Assembly: GCF_002849595.1 (NCBI RefSeq)
Contig: NZ_NRQR01000015.1
Span: forward strand, 62,001 to 126,000
Direction: 5' to 3'
Source of the DNA: Luteimonas rhizosphaerae
Lineage (GTDB): Bacteria > Pseudomonadota > Gammaproteobacteria > Xanthomonadales > Xanthomonadaceae
Length of the DNA: 64,000 bases
Part shown: in pieces, positions 39,925-49,427 of the stretch
Numbering within the stretch: position 1 is the stretch's first letter
How the letters are laid out: every line of letters starts with the position of its first letter
Notes under the pieces: model-generated
What the model was told of the DNA's origin: nothing
The model's database searches: none
Seen by the model: only the letters and a program-made list of their open reading frames with translations
Made by a program: the position numbers and the translations under genes

Positions 39925-40091
39925 GTCGCACGTGCGCCATCGAAGCGGTCGCGTCAAACCCGGGTGTCATGCGGATCGGGCGCGATCGCGCCGTGCGGCC
40001 TCCGGTGACGCGTCCCGCGGCCTGACCGGGAGCCGGGGATTCGAGAGGCGCACGCCCGCGTGCGTCGCCCGCCGAGGCGTTGCGCCAGGCC

Positions 40092-40199
40092 TCAGCGCAT
40101 CGGATCCCTCGGATCCTCGAACCGCTCGACGACGCCCGCATCCGCGGCCAGCGGCGGCGCCGGCGACGGATCGTCAGGCAGCCCGATGTCCGCCCGCAT
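40092..40199 (-). other. In-frame extension after the sctU stop
   Basis: Immediately after the sctU TAG (40200-40202), in the same frame, an ATG opens 35 codons ending at TGA (40092). The peptide, MRADIGLPDDPSPAPPLAAD then AGVVERFEDPRDPMR, has no known match. It may be a separate microprotein, the original C-terminal tail of SctU cut by an amber mutation, or chance. No ribosome site of its own is visible. Confidence 0.3.
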
Positions 40200-41297
40200 C
40201 TAGGGCGGCGGCACGAAGTCCGGTGGCTCGGGCCGCAGTTCGCCCATGCGCACGCCCTCGGCCCAGAACAGCACCTGGGCGACGGCTTCGAAGAAATCGT
40301 GGCCGATGTAGTCGTCGATCTCGACCTTGGCATTGAGGCCGCGCGCCAGCGGGACGTTCTGCAGGATGGGCACGCCGGATTCCTCGGCGACGCGCTTGAT
40401 CTCCTCGGCCACGTGGCCTTCGCCCTTGGCGCCCACCACCGGCAGGTCGTCGTTGCCCGGCTCGTACTGCAATGCGACGGCGATGTGGGTGGGATTGGTC
40501 ACGATGACGCTCGATCCGCGGACGGCGTTGAGCATGTTCTGCTGCGACCACTCCTGGTGCAACTGCTTGCGCCGCTGCTTCACGTAGGGATCGCCCTCGT
40601 TCTCCTTGACCTCCTGCTTGATGTCGCGGCGGCTCATGCGCAGCTTCTTGATGTACGAATACTTCTGGTACGAGGCATCGAGCGCGGAGACGAAGAAGAA
40701 CACGAAGATCGTCCAGATGCCGATCCACTTCAGCGCGTGCCAGATCGCGCTGCCGATCGACGCGGGCTGCGCGAACGGCAGGTGCAGCAGGTTCGGGATC
40801 ATGCCCCACAGCACGAAGCCGCCGATCAGCAGCAGCGCCGCGCTCTTGAACACCGACTTCACCAGCTCGACGAGGTTGTCCATCGAGAACATCTTCTTGA
40901 TGCCGCTGACCGGATTCATCTTCGACAGATCCGGCGTGACCTTCTTCATCGATGCGATCGGTCCGATCTGCAGGAACTCGACGATCAGCGCCAGCATCAC
41001 CGCCAGCAGCAGCAGCGGCAGGGTCATCGCCAGGAACGTCTGCGCGGCGACCGGGACGATCGCCCGCAGGGCGATGTCGAACGGCTGGGTCATCACGTCG
41101 AGGCTGTACTCGAACAGGCCGCGCACGCTGCGGAACATGTAACCCATCAGCATCCAGCCGCCGGCGAGCCAGCCCATGATCAGCACGGTGCTGGTCAGCT
41201 CGCGGCTCTTGGCGACATTGGCGTCCTTGCGCGCGTCCTTGAGCTTCTTGGACGTCGGTTTTTCGGTTTTGTCGGCGCCCTCGTTCTCTTCGGCCAT
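40200..41297 (-). CDS. sctU: Type III secretion export-switch protein SctU (FlhB/YscU family)
   Basis: An inner-membrane protein of 365 residues that switches substrate specificity of a type III export apparatus. The N terminus TEKPTSKKLKDARKDANVAKSRE, four membrane segments (about 36-56, 84-108, 152-170, 190-208), the NPVSGIKKMFS linker and the auto-cleavage site N268-P-T-H271 in IVTNPTH are all present. Linker and cytosolic motifs fit the injectisome branch (YscU/HrcU) better than flagellar FlhB. It is solitary: the sctQRST operon lies 17 kb away at 58 kb and sctV at the window end. Divergent from a small unknown gene. Confidence 0.9.
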   Translation of the reverse strand: MAEENEGADKTEKPTSKKLKDARKDANVAKSRELTSTVLIMGWLAGGWMLMGYMFRSVRGLFEYSLDVMTQPFDIALRAIVPVAAQTFLAMTLPLLLLAVMLALIVEFLQIGPIASMKKVTPDLSKMNPVSGIKKMFSMDNLVELVKSVFKSAALLLIGGFVLWGMIPNLLHLPFAQPASIGSAIWHALKWIGIWTIFVFFFVSALDASYQKYSYIKKLRMSRRDIKQEVKENEGDPYVKQRRKQLHQEWSQQNMLNAVRGSSVIVTNPTHIAVALQYEPGNDDLPVVGAKGEGHVAEEIKRVAEESGVPILQNVPLARGLNAKVEIDDYIGHDFFEAVAQVLFWAEGVRMGELRPEPPDFVPPP

Positions 41298-41573
41298 CTG
41301 CTCGTTCCACGGACGAAACCGCGCGTATGCGCGCGAGAAGCACGAGGCTAGCATGGGGGTGTCATGCCGCCGTGCGGCCCGCGCGAGCGCTCGACGAAGG
41401 GGTAAATCCTGGTGACAGGGCACCGGTTCCGCGTCTCACGTTCAGCTTCGAGGGCGCGCTGCCGCGCGCCGCGCGACACCTAGGGCCAGCCCGAGATAGC
41501 CGGCAGATGTCACCGGCGTTACATTCCCGCCATCGCCGCGACTGCGGCCCGCCCGGACCGCCGTGTCACCCTC

Positions 41574-41891
41574 ATGAGCAGCATCCACTCCGACGCCATG
41601 TTCTCCAGCGCCAGTCTCGATCGACTGGGCAGCCAGGTCTCGCTCGACGACCTGCGCCGCCAGTCCGGTCTGGACAGCGATGTTGCGGTGGCGGGCGACG
41701 GCGGGGACGCGCCACGCGGCCCGCAGGCGGACGCGGGTGAGGATGTGCTCAATGTCGCGGCCTGGGACGGCGTGTCGTCCGGCCAGCGGTTGCTGGCGGG
41801 TGACGCCGGATTCGAAGCGCGGCTGGGTCAGCTCGACCTGTCGCTCGCCGCGGACCAGGCGGCGGACGCGATCCTCGAAGCGCTCGCCTGA
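41574..41891 (+). CDS. Small hypothetical protein divergent from sctU
   Basis: A 105-residue reading frame with the high third-position GC of real genes, but no recognised motif. It is acidic, Ala/Asp/Ser-rich, without Cys, signal peptide or membrane segment, and ends LAADQAADAILEALA with predicted helix. It is divergent from sctU with 276 bases between starts. A link to type III secretion rests on position only. Confidence 0.45.
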   Translation: MSSIHSDAMFSSASLDRLGSQVSLDDLRRQSGLDSDVAVAGDGGDAPRGPQADAGEDVLNVAAWDGVSSGQRLLAGDAGFEARLGQLDLSLAADQAADAILEALA

Positions 41892-42059
41892 GCCCGGACC
41901 GGCACGCGATTTGAGCTCGTGATCTGAGCTCGTGCGCGGACGCCTCCGGTTATCGCGTTCGTGCGCCATTGACGCGTGCCGCCCGACGCGGCGAGGGGAG
42001 CATCGCGCACGCAGTCCGTTACAGTGCCGTCGCATGGTCTCCGCTCCCGCCCCGAACCG

Positions 42060-42740
42060 ATGAACGCGCCCGCGCCCACCGCCGCGGCGCTGCGCGCGGC
42101 GGCCGATCGTCTGGTGTCCGCGCTCGCCGCACACGCTGATCCGGAATACCGGCTCACGGTGCTGAAGCGCCTGGTCCGGCGGCTGGGCGAGGAGCGCTAC
42201 CCGGTGTTCCTGCGGCTGCTCGGCGTCGTGGCCGAAAGCGACGACACGCACGCGCAGCGCCTGCTCGCCGAGACCTTCGGTACTGCGCTGCGCCGCATGG
42301 ACCTGCCCGGGGGTGCGCTGAGTTCCTGGGGCGCGACCCGACTGCCCGATACCACCGGCCCGGTCGATGCGAGCGCGTTCTCCGGGCAGTTCTTCGGCGG
42401 CACGCCGCGCCGGATGCTCGGTCCCGTCGAATACCTGACGGTCTGGCATCTGCAGCGCACCCAGCGTACGGCGCTGTCGGCCGAAACCTTCCGCACCAGC
42501 CTGTCGCGGATGATCGCGCTGCTCAACCGCAGCGAGGACGCGCGCACCTTGTATCCGCAGAAGCTGGCGTCCGACGCCCGCAGCGAACTCGAAGGCGCCT
42601 ACACCCGGGCCACGCGCGAACGGCTGGCGGCGATCGCGGCCGCGTGGAAGGCCGGCCGCAGTCCCGATGAAATCGCCCAGGCCGCGCTCGATGCGACCGC
42701 CACCGATGCCCCGCCGGGCTGGGTCCTGCGCGACCTGTAA
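42060..42740 (+). CDS. Hypothetical protein
   Basis: A 226-residue protein, mainly helical, with no domain I recognise. It is rich in Arg, Ala and Leu, and has segments LKRLVRRLGEERYPVFLRL and SLSRMIALLNRSEDA. No signal peptide. The ATG at 42060 is chosen for a natural start; the gene is 168 bases after the small unknown gene and could share its transcript. Confidence 0.65.
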   Translation: MNAPAPTAAALRAAADRLVSALAAHADPEYRLTVLKRLVRRLGEERYPVFLRLLGVVAESDDTHAQRLLAETFGTALRRMDLPGGALSSWGATRLPDTTGPVDASAFSGQFFGGTPRRMLGPVEYLTVWHLQRTQRTALSAETFRTSLSRMIALLNRSEDARTLYPQKLASDARSELEGAYTRATRERLAAIAAAWKAGRSPDEIAQAALDATATDAPPGWVLRDL

Positions 42741-42938
42741 CGCCGCATTGAATCCCTGGTCGCCCTGCGCCGTCGAGGCGTCGGCATCGGACGATCGGAT
42801 CGCCGCACGGCATTTCCGCCGTCGAAGGAATGGGCAGGCGCCCGTCGTGCAGGGTGGTCTGGCGGGCGCCGCCGCGCTTGTCGCCGCAACGGCGCCCCCG
42901 CAAGATGCAGGCAACGGGGCAGGCGGGAGACAACGACG

Positions 42939-43922
42939 ATGACCGTGCGTGCGCGCACCGAGGGCAGCGGAATGCAGTCCATGCGGCGGCCAGGCCGGCG
43001 CGGCACGCGACGCGTGTTCGCACTGGCGCTCGCGGCCGGACTGGCGCTCGCCGGCTGCGGCCGGGATGCGGCCGAAACGCCAGCAGAGACGGCCACCGCC
43101 CCCGGCGCCGAGACCCCGGCCGACGCGGTGCTGCTGCTGACCCGCCACCTGCGCGCCAACGATCTGTCGGCATTCGCCCGCGATGCCACGCCCGCGGCGC
43201 TGCAACCCGCGCTTGAGGCCGCCTGGCGCGACGGGCGCTCGCGCTGGCCGCTGTCGGAGCTGCCGCTGTCGGCGCAGTTCCCCGCGATGCTGGCCGGCCT
43301 CCACGCACCGCAATCCGAGCGCCTGCTGCTGCAGACCTTCAACCGCCAGTTCGCCGGCGCCGACCGCGAATTGCGGGCCGCGGCGCAGTCGCTCGGCGTG
43401 TTCGCGACCCAGTACCTGCAGCAGGACCCGGCCGCCAGCGAGGGCGAGCGCGCGCATTACATCCAGGTGGTCGGCGCGATCAGCGCCTGGGCTGGCCAGG
43501 CGCCGCTGTCGAACCGCGATCACGCACGCACCGCGATCGCCGCGCTGGTGCCTGCCGCGCGCGAGGCCGGGCTCGCCTCCGATGCGGCGCTCGGCGCGGC
43601 CGGCATGCACGGCAGCCTGGCCCGCCTGCAGCCGGTGGTCGCGGCCGGCAAGCAGGGCCTGCTGCCGTACGGCCTGGATCTCGATGCCGCACTCGACGGC
43701 GTGGAAGCGACCCTGCAGGTCCAGACCGGCGACACCGCCGAGGTGCGGATGCGCTACCCCCTGGCCGGGCAGCCGATCGACGCGGTGATCGGGGTCGAAC
43801 GGCACGACGGGCGCTGGTTCGTCAGCGATTTCCTGCGCAATGCCGAGGCGGCCGCGGCGGCGCTGGCGCCGGCCGGCACGACCGCGCCGCCGCCCGTGGA
43901 CCTGCCGGCCCGCGGCACCTGA
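42939..43922 (+). CDS. Hypothetical lipoprotein
   Basis: An exported 327-residue protein with signal peptide and lipobox LALAGC after an Arg-rich n-region (RRPGRRGTRR). It has helical repeats such as NRQFAGADRELRAAAQSLG in the middle and no recognised domain. The start at 42939 has GGGAG about nine bases upstream; a start at 42981 is also possible. It lies 50 bases before plsB on the same strand, so the two may be co-transcribed. Confidence 0.7.
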   Translation: MTVRARTEGSGMQSMRRPGRRGTRRVFALALAAGLALAGCGRDAAETPAETATAPGAETPADAVLLLTRHLRANDLSAFARDATPAALQPALEAAWRDGRSRWPLSELPLSAQFPAMLAGLHAPQSERLLLQTFNRQFAGADRELRAAAQSLGVFATQYLQQDPAASEGERAHYIQVVGAISAWAGQAPLSNRDHARTAIAALVPAAREAGLASDAALGAAGMHGSLARLQPVVAAGKQGLLPYGLDLDAALDGVEATLQVQTGDTAEVRMRYPLAGQPIDAVIGVERHDGRWFVSDFLRNAEAAAAALAPAGTTAPPPVDLPARGT

Positions 43923-43972
43923 ACGGGGCGCGCGATGCGGGCCGACGCGACGGCTTGGGCATAATGCCGCCG

Positions 43973-46741
43973 ATGCCCGATCAGCCTTCCCTCCAGTTTC
44001 CCGACGGTCGCGACCCCGCGGCCGGCCCGTCGCCGGACGACGCGTCGCTCCCTTCGGGACCGGCACCCGGCCTTGCGCCGTCCGACGGTGCGAGCACGCT
44101 GCCGCCCGGCGGCACGGCCGGCGCTGGTGGCGGTGCGGAGGACGGCGACGATGCCGACCCGCACGCGCCGGTACCGGCCGCGATGCTGCCGGTGCCGATC
44201 GGTCCGCTGCGGCAGATACGGCCCGCGCGTCGCCCCTGGTGGGCCGGCCTGCTGGGCTGGCTGATGCGGCCGTGGATCGGCCTCAAGGTCGAACCGCAGG
44301 CGCCGGAAGCGCTCGTCGACCCGCGTCCGGTCTGCTACGTGCTCGAAGACTACGGCCTGTCGAACGCGCTGATCCTGGAGCGCGCCTGCCGCGAGGCCGG
44401 CCTGCCGTCGCCGCTGCAGCCGCTGCCCGGCGACCCGCTCGGCCGCAAGCGCGCGTATGTCGCCCTGTCGCGGCGCAATGCCGGCGGCGCGCTGGCGCTG
44501 GCGATGGCGGCGGGCAAGCCCGTGTCGAAGGCGACGCATTCCGAATCGCTGGCGCGCCTGCTCGATGCGCACCGCAAGGATCCCGCGCTCGACGTGCAGC
44601 TGGTGCCGGTGTCGATCTTCGTCGGTCGTTCGCCGGACAAGAACAACGGCTGGTTCTCGGTGCTGTTCTCGGAGAACTGGACGATCGTCGGCCGCTTCCG
44701 CCGGCTGCTGGCGATCCTGCTCAATGGGCGCGACACCCTGGTGCGCTTCGCCGAACCGGTCGCGGTGCGGCCGCTGCTGGCCGAGGACCTCGGCGCGGAG
44801 CGCACCGTGCGCAAGCTGTCGCGCGTGCTGCGGACCCATTTCAACCGCGTGCGCGAAGCGATCATCGGGCCCGACCTGTCGACCCGCCGCCTGCTGATCG
44901 ACAAGGTGCTGGCGTCGACGTCGGTCAAGGATGCGATCGCCGACCAGGCGCGCCGCGACAACAGCAAGCCCGAAGATGCGTGGAAGAAAGCCCACGCCTA
45001 CGCCTACGAGATCGCCGCCGACTATTCGCATCCGGTCGTGCGTTCGGCGAGCTACCTGCTCACCACGGTCTGGAACCGGATCTTCCGCGGCGTGCTGGTG
45101 CACCACATCGATGCGCTGAAGGCGGCGGCGCCGGGGCACGAGATCGTCTACGTGCCCAGCCACCGCAGCCACATGGACTACCTGCTGCTGTCCTATCTGC
45201 TCTACAGCCGCGGCATCGTGCCGCCACACATCGTCGCCGGCATCAACCTCAACCTGCCGGTCATCGGCACGATCCTGCGCAAGGGCGGCGCATTCTTCAT
45301 CCGCCGCTCGATCCGCGGCAACGCGCTGTACTCGACGGTGCTCGCCGAATACGTCGCCCAGCTGGTCGCCGGCGGCTATTCGATCGAATACTTCGTCGAA
45401 GGCGGCCGCTCGCGCACCGGGCGTCTGCTGGCGCCGAAGGGCGGCATGGTCTCGATGACGCTGCGCGCGTTCCTGCGCCAGCCCACGCGTCCGGTGCTGT
45501 TCCAGCCGGTCTACATCGGCTACGAGAAGCTGATGGAAGGCGGCAGCTATTTCGACGAACTCTCCGGCAAGGCCAAGAAGAAGGAATCGATCTGGCAGCT
45601 GCTGTGGAGCATTCCGCGCGTGCTGCGCTCGAACTTCGGTCAGGTCGTCGTCAACTTCGGCGAGCCGATCGCGCTCAACGACATGCTCGCCGAGCACGCC
45701 CCGGCATGGGACGGCAGCGCGGTCGCCGACAGCGAGCGTCCCGAGTGGCTGTCGCGCACCGTCGATGCGACCGCCGAGCGCATCAACATCAACATCAACC
45801 GCGCCGCGGACGTGAACCCGATCAACCTGCTGGCGCTGGCGCTGCTGTCGACGCCCAAGCACGCGATGGGGGAGGCCGACCTGCTGGCGCAGATCACGCT
45901 GTCCAAGCAGCTGCTGCACGACGTGCCGTACTCGGACCGCGTGACCGTGACCCCGCATGCGCCGCACGAGATCGTCGCCCATGGCGAGGAGATCGGTGTG
46001 CTGCAGCGCATCGCCCATCCGCTCGGCGACGTCTTCAGCGTCGACGACGACAACGCGGTGCTGCTGACGTACTTCCGCAACAACGTGCTGCACCTGTTCA
46101 CCGCGTCGGCGTGGATCGCGTGCTGCTTCCTGCACAACCGCCGCATGAGCCGCACCACGCTGCTGCGCCTCGGCCGGGCGATGTATCCGTTCCTGCAGGC
46201 CGAGCTGTACCTGCCGTGGGACGAGGACGGTTTCGCCGAGCGCATCGACCGGACCATCGACGTGTTCGTGCGCGAGGGCCTGCTCGAGCACGTCAACGAC
46301 GACGACGGCGGCGTGTTCGCGCGCAATGCCGGCCAGACCGACGAGGTGTTCCGCCTGCGCGCGCTGAGCCATCCCCTGCAGCAGGCGTTCGAGCGCTACT
46401 ACATCGCCATTTCGGTGCTGGCCAAGAACGGGCCGGGTACGCTCGGCGCGGGCGAGCTCGAAAGCCTGTGCCAGCTCGCCGCGCAGCGCCTGTCGCTGCT
46501 GTACGCGCCGGCGGCGCCGGAGTTCTTCGACAAGTCGCTGTTCCGCGGCTTCATCCAGAAGCTGCGCGAGCTGGGCCTGGTCAAGCTCGACGGCAACAGC
46601 AAGCTGGGGTTCGACGAGCGCCTGACGCACTGGGCCAAGGACGCCAAGGTGATCCTCGGCCGCGAGCTGCGGCACACCATCGACAAGGTCACGCCGGAAG
46701 CAGTCAAGCCGGTCGATCCGGCGCCGGTCGTCGTCGACTGA
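43973..46741 (+). CDS. plsB: Glycerol-3-phosphate O-acyltransferase PlsB
   Basis: The membrane enzyme that acylates glycerol-3-phosphate at sn-1, first step of phospholipid synthesis. The 922-residue protein has the acyltransferase motif HRSHMDY (H-x4-D) near residue 400, the later motifs GGAFFIRR, FVEGGRSRTG and PVYIGYEKL, and the usual C-terminal half. The first 75 or so residues are Pro/Gly/Asp-rich and not part of the typical family start. ATG 43973 is chosen; ATGs at 43955 and 43964 are alternatives that lengthen this tail only. Confidence 0.95.
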   Translation: MPDQPSLQFPDGRDPAAGPSPDDASLPSGPAPGLAPSDGASTLPPGGTAGAGGGAEDGDDADPHAPVPAAMLPVPIGPLRQIRPARRPWWAGLLGWLMRPWIGLKVEPQAPEALVDPRPVCYVLEDYGLSNALILERACREAGLPSPLQPLPGDPLGRKRAYVALSRRNAGGALALAMAAGKPVSKATHSESLARLLDAHRKDPALDVQLVPVSIFVGRSPDKNNGWFSVLFSENWTIVGRFRRLLAILLNGRDTLVRFAEPVAVRPLLAEDLGAERTVRKLSRVLRTHFNRVREAIIGPDLSTRRLLIDKVLASTSVKDAIADQARRDNSKPEDAWKKAHAYAYEIAADYSHPVVRSASYLLTTVWNRIFRGVLVHHIDALKAAAPGHEIVYVPSHRSHMDYLLLSYLLYSRGIVPPHIVAGINLNLPVIGTILRKGGAFFIRRSIRGNALYSTVLAEYVAQLVAGGYSIEYFVEGGRSRTGRLLAPKGGMVSMTLRAFLRQPTRPVLFQPVYIGYEKLMEGGSYFDELSGKAKKKESIWQLLWSIPRVLRSNFGQVVVNFGEPIALNDMLAEHAPAWDGSAVADSERPEWLSRTVDATAERINININRAADVNPINLLALALLSTPKHAMGEADLLAQITLSKQLLHDVPYSDRVTVTPHAPHEIVAHGEEIGVLQRIAHPLGDVFSVDDDNAVLLTYFRNNVLHLFTASAWIACCFLHNRRMSRTTLLRLGRAMYPFLQAELYLPWDEDGFAERIDRTIDVFVREGLLEHVNDDDGGVFARNAGQTDEVFRLRALSHPLQQAFERYYIAISVLAKNGPGTLGAGELESLCQLAAQRLSLLYAPAAPEFFDKSLFRGFIQKLRELGLVKLDGNSKLGFDERLTHWAKDAKVILGRELRHTIDKVTPEAVKPVDPAPVVVD

Positions 46742-46777
46742 CGCGGCGCCCGCGATCCGCGAGGCGGGCGCAGGACG

Positions 46778-46993
46778 TCAGGCGGGCTCGTCGGGAATCA
46801 GGTCCGATTCCAGCCGCGCGATGCAGTCCTTGAGCTGCAGCTTGCGCTTCTTCATCCGCTGCAGCGCCAGCGCCTCGTGGCCCGGCGTCGCCTGCAGCGC
46901 GACGATCGCGCCATCCAGCGCGCGATGCTCGGCGCGCAGCCGGCACAACCGCGTGGCCGGCGTCTCGTCGGTGTCGCAAAGGTCGGTCGGCAT
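46778..46993 (-). CDS. YdcH-family (DUF465) small protein
   Basis: A 71-residue cytosolic coiled-coil protein. The family pattern is visible: an EHRALDGAIVALQ helix, then LQRMKKRKLQLKDCIARLES. Family members are small and of unknown role. It is convergent with plsB and divergent from the next secreted-protein gene. Confidence 0.8.
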   Translation of the reverse strand: MPTDLCDTDETPATRLCRLRAEHRALDGAIVALQATPGHEALALQRMKKRKLQLKDCIARLESDLIPDEPA

Positions 46994-47155
46994 GCGCCGA
47001 GCTTAGCGCAAGGCCATCGTGCGCCGCTGCCGCTTGGCGCACCGTCGGCGCGCTGCAACAATGCCGATGCGCCGGACAGGGGGCGGCGCGACGCCGGCGC
47101 ATGCCGCGTGCCGTCGATCCGCGGCACCCCTGGCCGCGTCCGCCAAGGAAACAGG

Positions 47156-47752
47156 ATGTCCCTTCCATCGATTCGCCGCGCCCCGGCGCGCTTCGCCGCT
47201 CCCTTGCTCGCGCTCGCCGCGTTCGCCGCCGCGTCTTCGGTCTCCGCCCAGGAGAAATACGACGGCTATCTGTGCTGCAACCTGCGCAGCGACGGCAACT
47301 GGATCAGCGACAGCAACTACGCCGAGAACGGCAAGCGCGTCATTCCCGCCGGTACCCCGGTCAGCATCACCGGCTACGGCCGCCAGCGCGTCCACCTGCG
47401 CATCGATGGCGAGAAACACTCGATCGGCAACGACTACAGCCGCGACCTCGACCTGGACGCCTTTGCCCGCCGCTACGTCGTCACCGAAGATCCGAACGTG
47501 ACGCTGGCGACCTACCCGGCGAAGATCCAGGACGCGATCCAGCGCGCCAAGATCACGCCCGGCATGACCCGCGCCCAGGTGCTGATGGCGCTGGGCTACC
47601 CGATCAGCAGCGAGAACCCGGACCTGGCATCGAACCTGTGGCGGTACTGGCTCAGCAGCTTCGCCGAGTTCCAGGTGCAGTTCGACGAAGCCGGCCGGGT
47701 CAGCGACATCACCACCGACGCTAACACCCGCAACCTGGTCTGGGTGCCCTGA
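47156..47752 (+). CDS. Exported protein with BamE-like C-terminal domain
   Basis: A 198-residue periplasmic protein. A signal peptide (about 1-31, ending VSAQ) is followed by a first domain with paired CC (LCCNL) and a beta-rich segment (VSITGYGRQRVHLRIDG), then a C-terminal BamE/SmpA-like region (ITPGMTRAQVLMALGYP through FQVQFDEAGRVSDI). The start has AAGGA 6 bases upstream of ATG 47156. A role in outer-membrane maintenance is possible but not shown. Confidence 0.75.
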   Translation: MSLPSIRRAPARFAAPLLALAAFAAASSVSAQEKYDGYLCCNLRSDGNWISDSNYAENGKRVIPAGTPVSITGYGRQRVHLRIDGEKHSIGNDYSRDLDLDAFARRYVVTEDPNVTLATYPAKIQDAIQRAKITPGMTRAQVLMALGYPISSENPDLASNLWRYWLSSFAEFQVQFDEAGRVSDITTDANTRNLVWVP

Positions 47753-47782
47753 CGCAGCGGCGATCCGCCGAACGAACGCACC

Positions 47783-47806
47783 GACAGGCGCCGCGAGGCG
47801 CCTGTC
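47783..47806. terminator. Hairpin terminator-like element
   Basis: GACAGGCGCC-GCGA-GGCGCCTGTC: 10-base perfect stem with a GNRA tetraloop, 30 bases after the stop of the exported-protein gene. There is no T-run, so termination is inferred from stem strength and position. Confidence 0.5.
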
Positions 47807-47919
47807 CTGCCTCCGGGTCGGGTAGTGCGCGTGGGCGTCGCGATCCTGCCCGTGCTGCCGGGTCGCCACGACGCGCGCCGAGACGCGGTCGCCCGTGGCG
47901 CATCGCGTCAGCGCAAGGT

Positions 47920-48340
47920 CAGCGCATATGCTCGAGGCGCAGCCGGTGCCTCATGGCCAGAGTATCGGGCAACGCGGGGTCGTGGCCCACGACCAGCAGG
48001 GCCCATGACAGCAGGCTCCCGGCCAGACGCGCAACAGCGTGATCAGCGCGTCGATGCTGTCGAGATCCAGATGGCTCGCCGGATAGCAGCAGCAACGGCG
48101 CCGCGGGCTGCGCCCAGGCCGCGGCTGCGAGCGTCACGCGCACGCGCTCGACCCCCGGCAGCCTGTGGCGGGCACGCGCGCCGCCGGGCAGCCCCAGCAG
48201 CGCCAGCCGCGTCGCCAGCAGGCCCGGCGTGGTGTCGTGCAGGTGCGGCCCCAACCAGTCGAGCGCCGCATCGCGTCGGGCTGATGCGCGAGCTGGTGGT
48301 CCAGCGCCTGCGACCTGACGCCGTGACCACGCGGGCAGCG
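47920..48340 (-). pseudogene. Decayed ABC-F ATPase fragment
   Basis: On the minus strand, fragments of an ABC-F protein C terminus can be traced across at least two frames. TTPGLLATRLALLGLPGG is followed by a degraded signature (GVERVRVTLAAAAW, where GGERVRV is expected) and Walker B remnant LLLL; then in another frame SHLDLDSIDALITLLRVWPG, and in the first frame again VGHDPALPDTLA with the switch His. Near 48270-48290, the frame also shifts (from HQLAHQP to ALDWLGPHL). The parts are in correct order but not joinable, so this is a pseudogene remnant, between the exported-protein gene and ttcA. Confidence 0.75.
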
Positions 48341-48372
48341 GCGCCGTTCCGGACGGCCGCTAGACTAGGCCG

Positions 48373-49278
48373 ATGTCCACGGTCCTGCCCCTGTCCGATC
48401 CGCTGCCGACGACGGCCGCGCGCCTGCGCGGACCGCGCCGCGCCGCGGACGGCACCGGAAAGCGCGCCGCGCGGCTGCGCCACCAGGTCGGCCGGGCGAT
48501 CGCCGATTTCGGCATGATCGAAGCCGGCGACCGGGTCATGGTCTGCCTGTCGGGCGGCAAGGACAGCTACACCCTGCTCGACGTGCTGCTGCAGCTGCAG
48601 AAGAAGGCGCCGGTCGACTTCTCGATCACCGCGGTCAACCTCGACCAGAAGCAACCCGGTTTCCCCGAGCACGTGCTGCCCGGCTACCTGCGCGCGCGCG
48701 GCGTCGACTTCCACATCATCGAACAGGACACGTACTCGGTCGTCAGCCGGGTGATTCCGCCCGGCGGCACGATGTGCTCGCTGTGTTCGCGGCTGCGGCG
48801 CGGTGCGTTGTATGCGCACGCCGCCGCGCACGGGTTCAGCAAGATCGCCCTCGGCCACCACCGCGACGACATCGTCGCGACGTTCTTCCTGAACCTGTTC
48901 TTCCACGCCAAGCTGGCCGGCATGCCGCCCAAGCTGCGCAGCGACGACGGCCGCCACGTGGTGATCCGCCCGCTGGCCTACGTGGCCGAGGCCGACATCG
49001 CCGCGTATGCCGAGGCGAAGGCGTTCCCGATCATTCCGTGCACGCTGTGCGGCTCGCAGGACACCCTGCAACGCCGGCAGGTGCGCCAGATGATGGATGC
49101 CTGGGAACGCGAGACGCCCGGGCGCCTGGAAACCATCGCGCGTGCGCTCGGCGACGTGCGGCCGGCGCAGCTCTGCGATCCGGCGCTGTTCGACTTCCGT
49201 GCCCTGGACGGCGGGGACACGTCGCCCGGCACGAGGCCGGACGCCGCCCCGTGCAAGGGGCGCCCGACGCTGCCATGA
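48373..49278 (+). CDS. ttcA: tRNA 2-thiocytidine(32) synthetase TtcA
   Basis: Thiolates cytidine 32 of certain tRNAs using ATP and an iron-sulfur cluster. The 301-residue protein has the PP-loop [10 protein letters not shown] (about 60-69) and both cysteine pairs CSLC and CTLC that hold the cluster. Length fits. The start at 48373 is preceded by the pseudogene remnant, not by a partner gene. Confidence 0.96.
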   Translation: MSTVLPLSDPLPTTAARLRGPRRAADGTGKRAARLRHQVGRAIADFGMIEAGDRVMVCLSGGKDSYTLLDVLLQLQKKAPVDFSITAVNLDQKQPGFPEHVLPGYLRARGVDFHIIEQDTYSVVSRVIPPGGTMCSLCSRLRRGALYAHAAAHGFSKIALGHHRDDIVATFFLNLFFHAKLAGMPPKLRSDDGRHVVIRPLAYVAEADIAAYAEAKAFPIIPCTLCGSQDTLQRRQVRQMMDAWERETPGRLETIARALGDVRPAQLCDPALFDFRALDGGDTSPGTRPDAAPCKGRPTLP

Positions 49279-49427
49279 TCGCGTCCCCGCCCGACCTGCG
49301 GCCGCCGTCGGCGCCCCGCGCCCGCATCGGCGCCCGGCGCTGACCCGGGCGCACGCGGCCCGCATCGCGCACGCTGCGACGCGCCCGCAGTCCAATCCGC
49401 TCTTTCTCCCCTCATTCCGGATCCTGC

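Noticed and set aside
43754-46675. Minus-strand open frame (about 973 codons) under plsB
   Set aside because: Antisense to plsB; no motifs.
47919-48254. A functional small gene at this place
   Set aside because: The readable frame only joins pieces of a broken ABC-F C terminus; key motifs lie in another frame.
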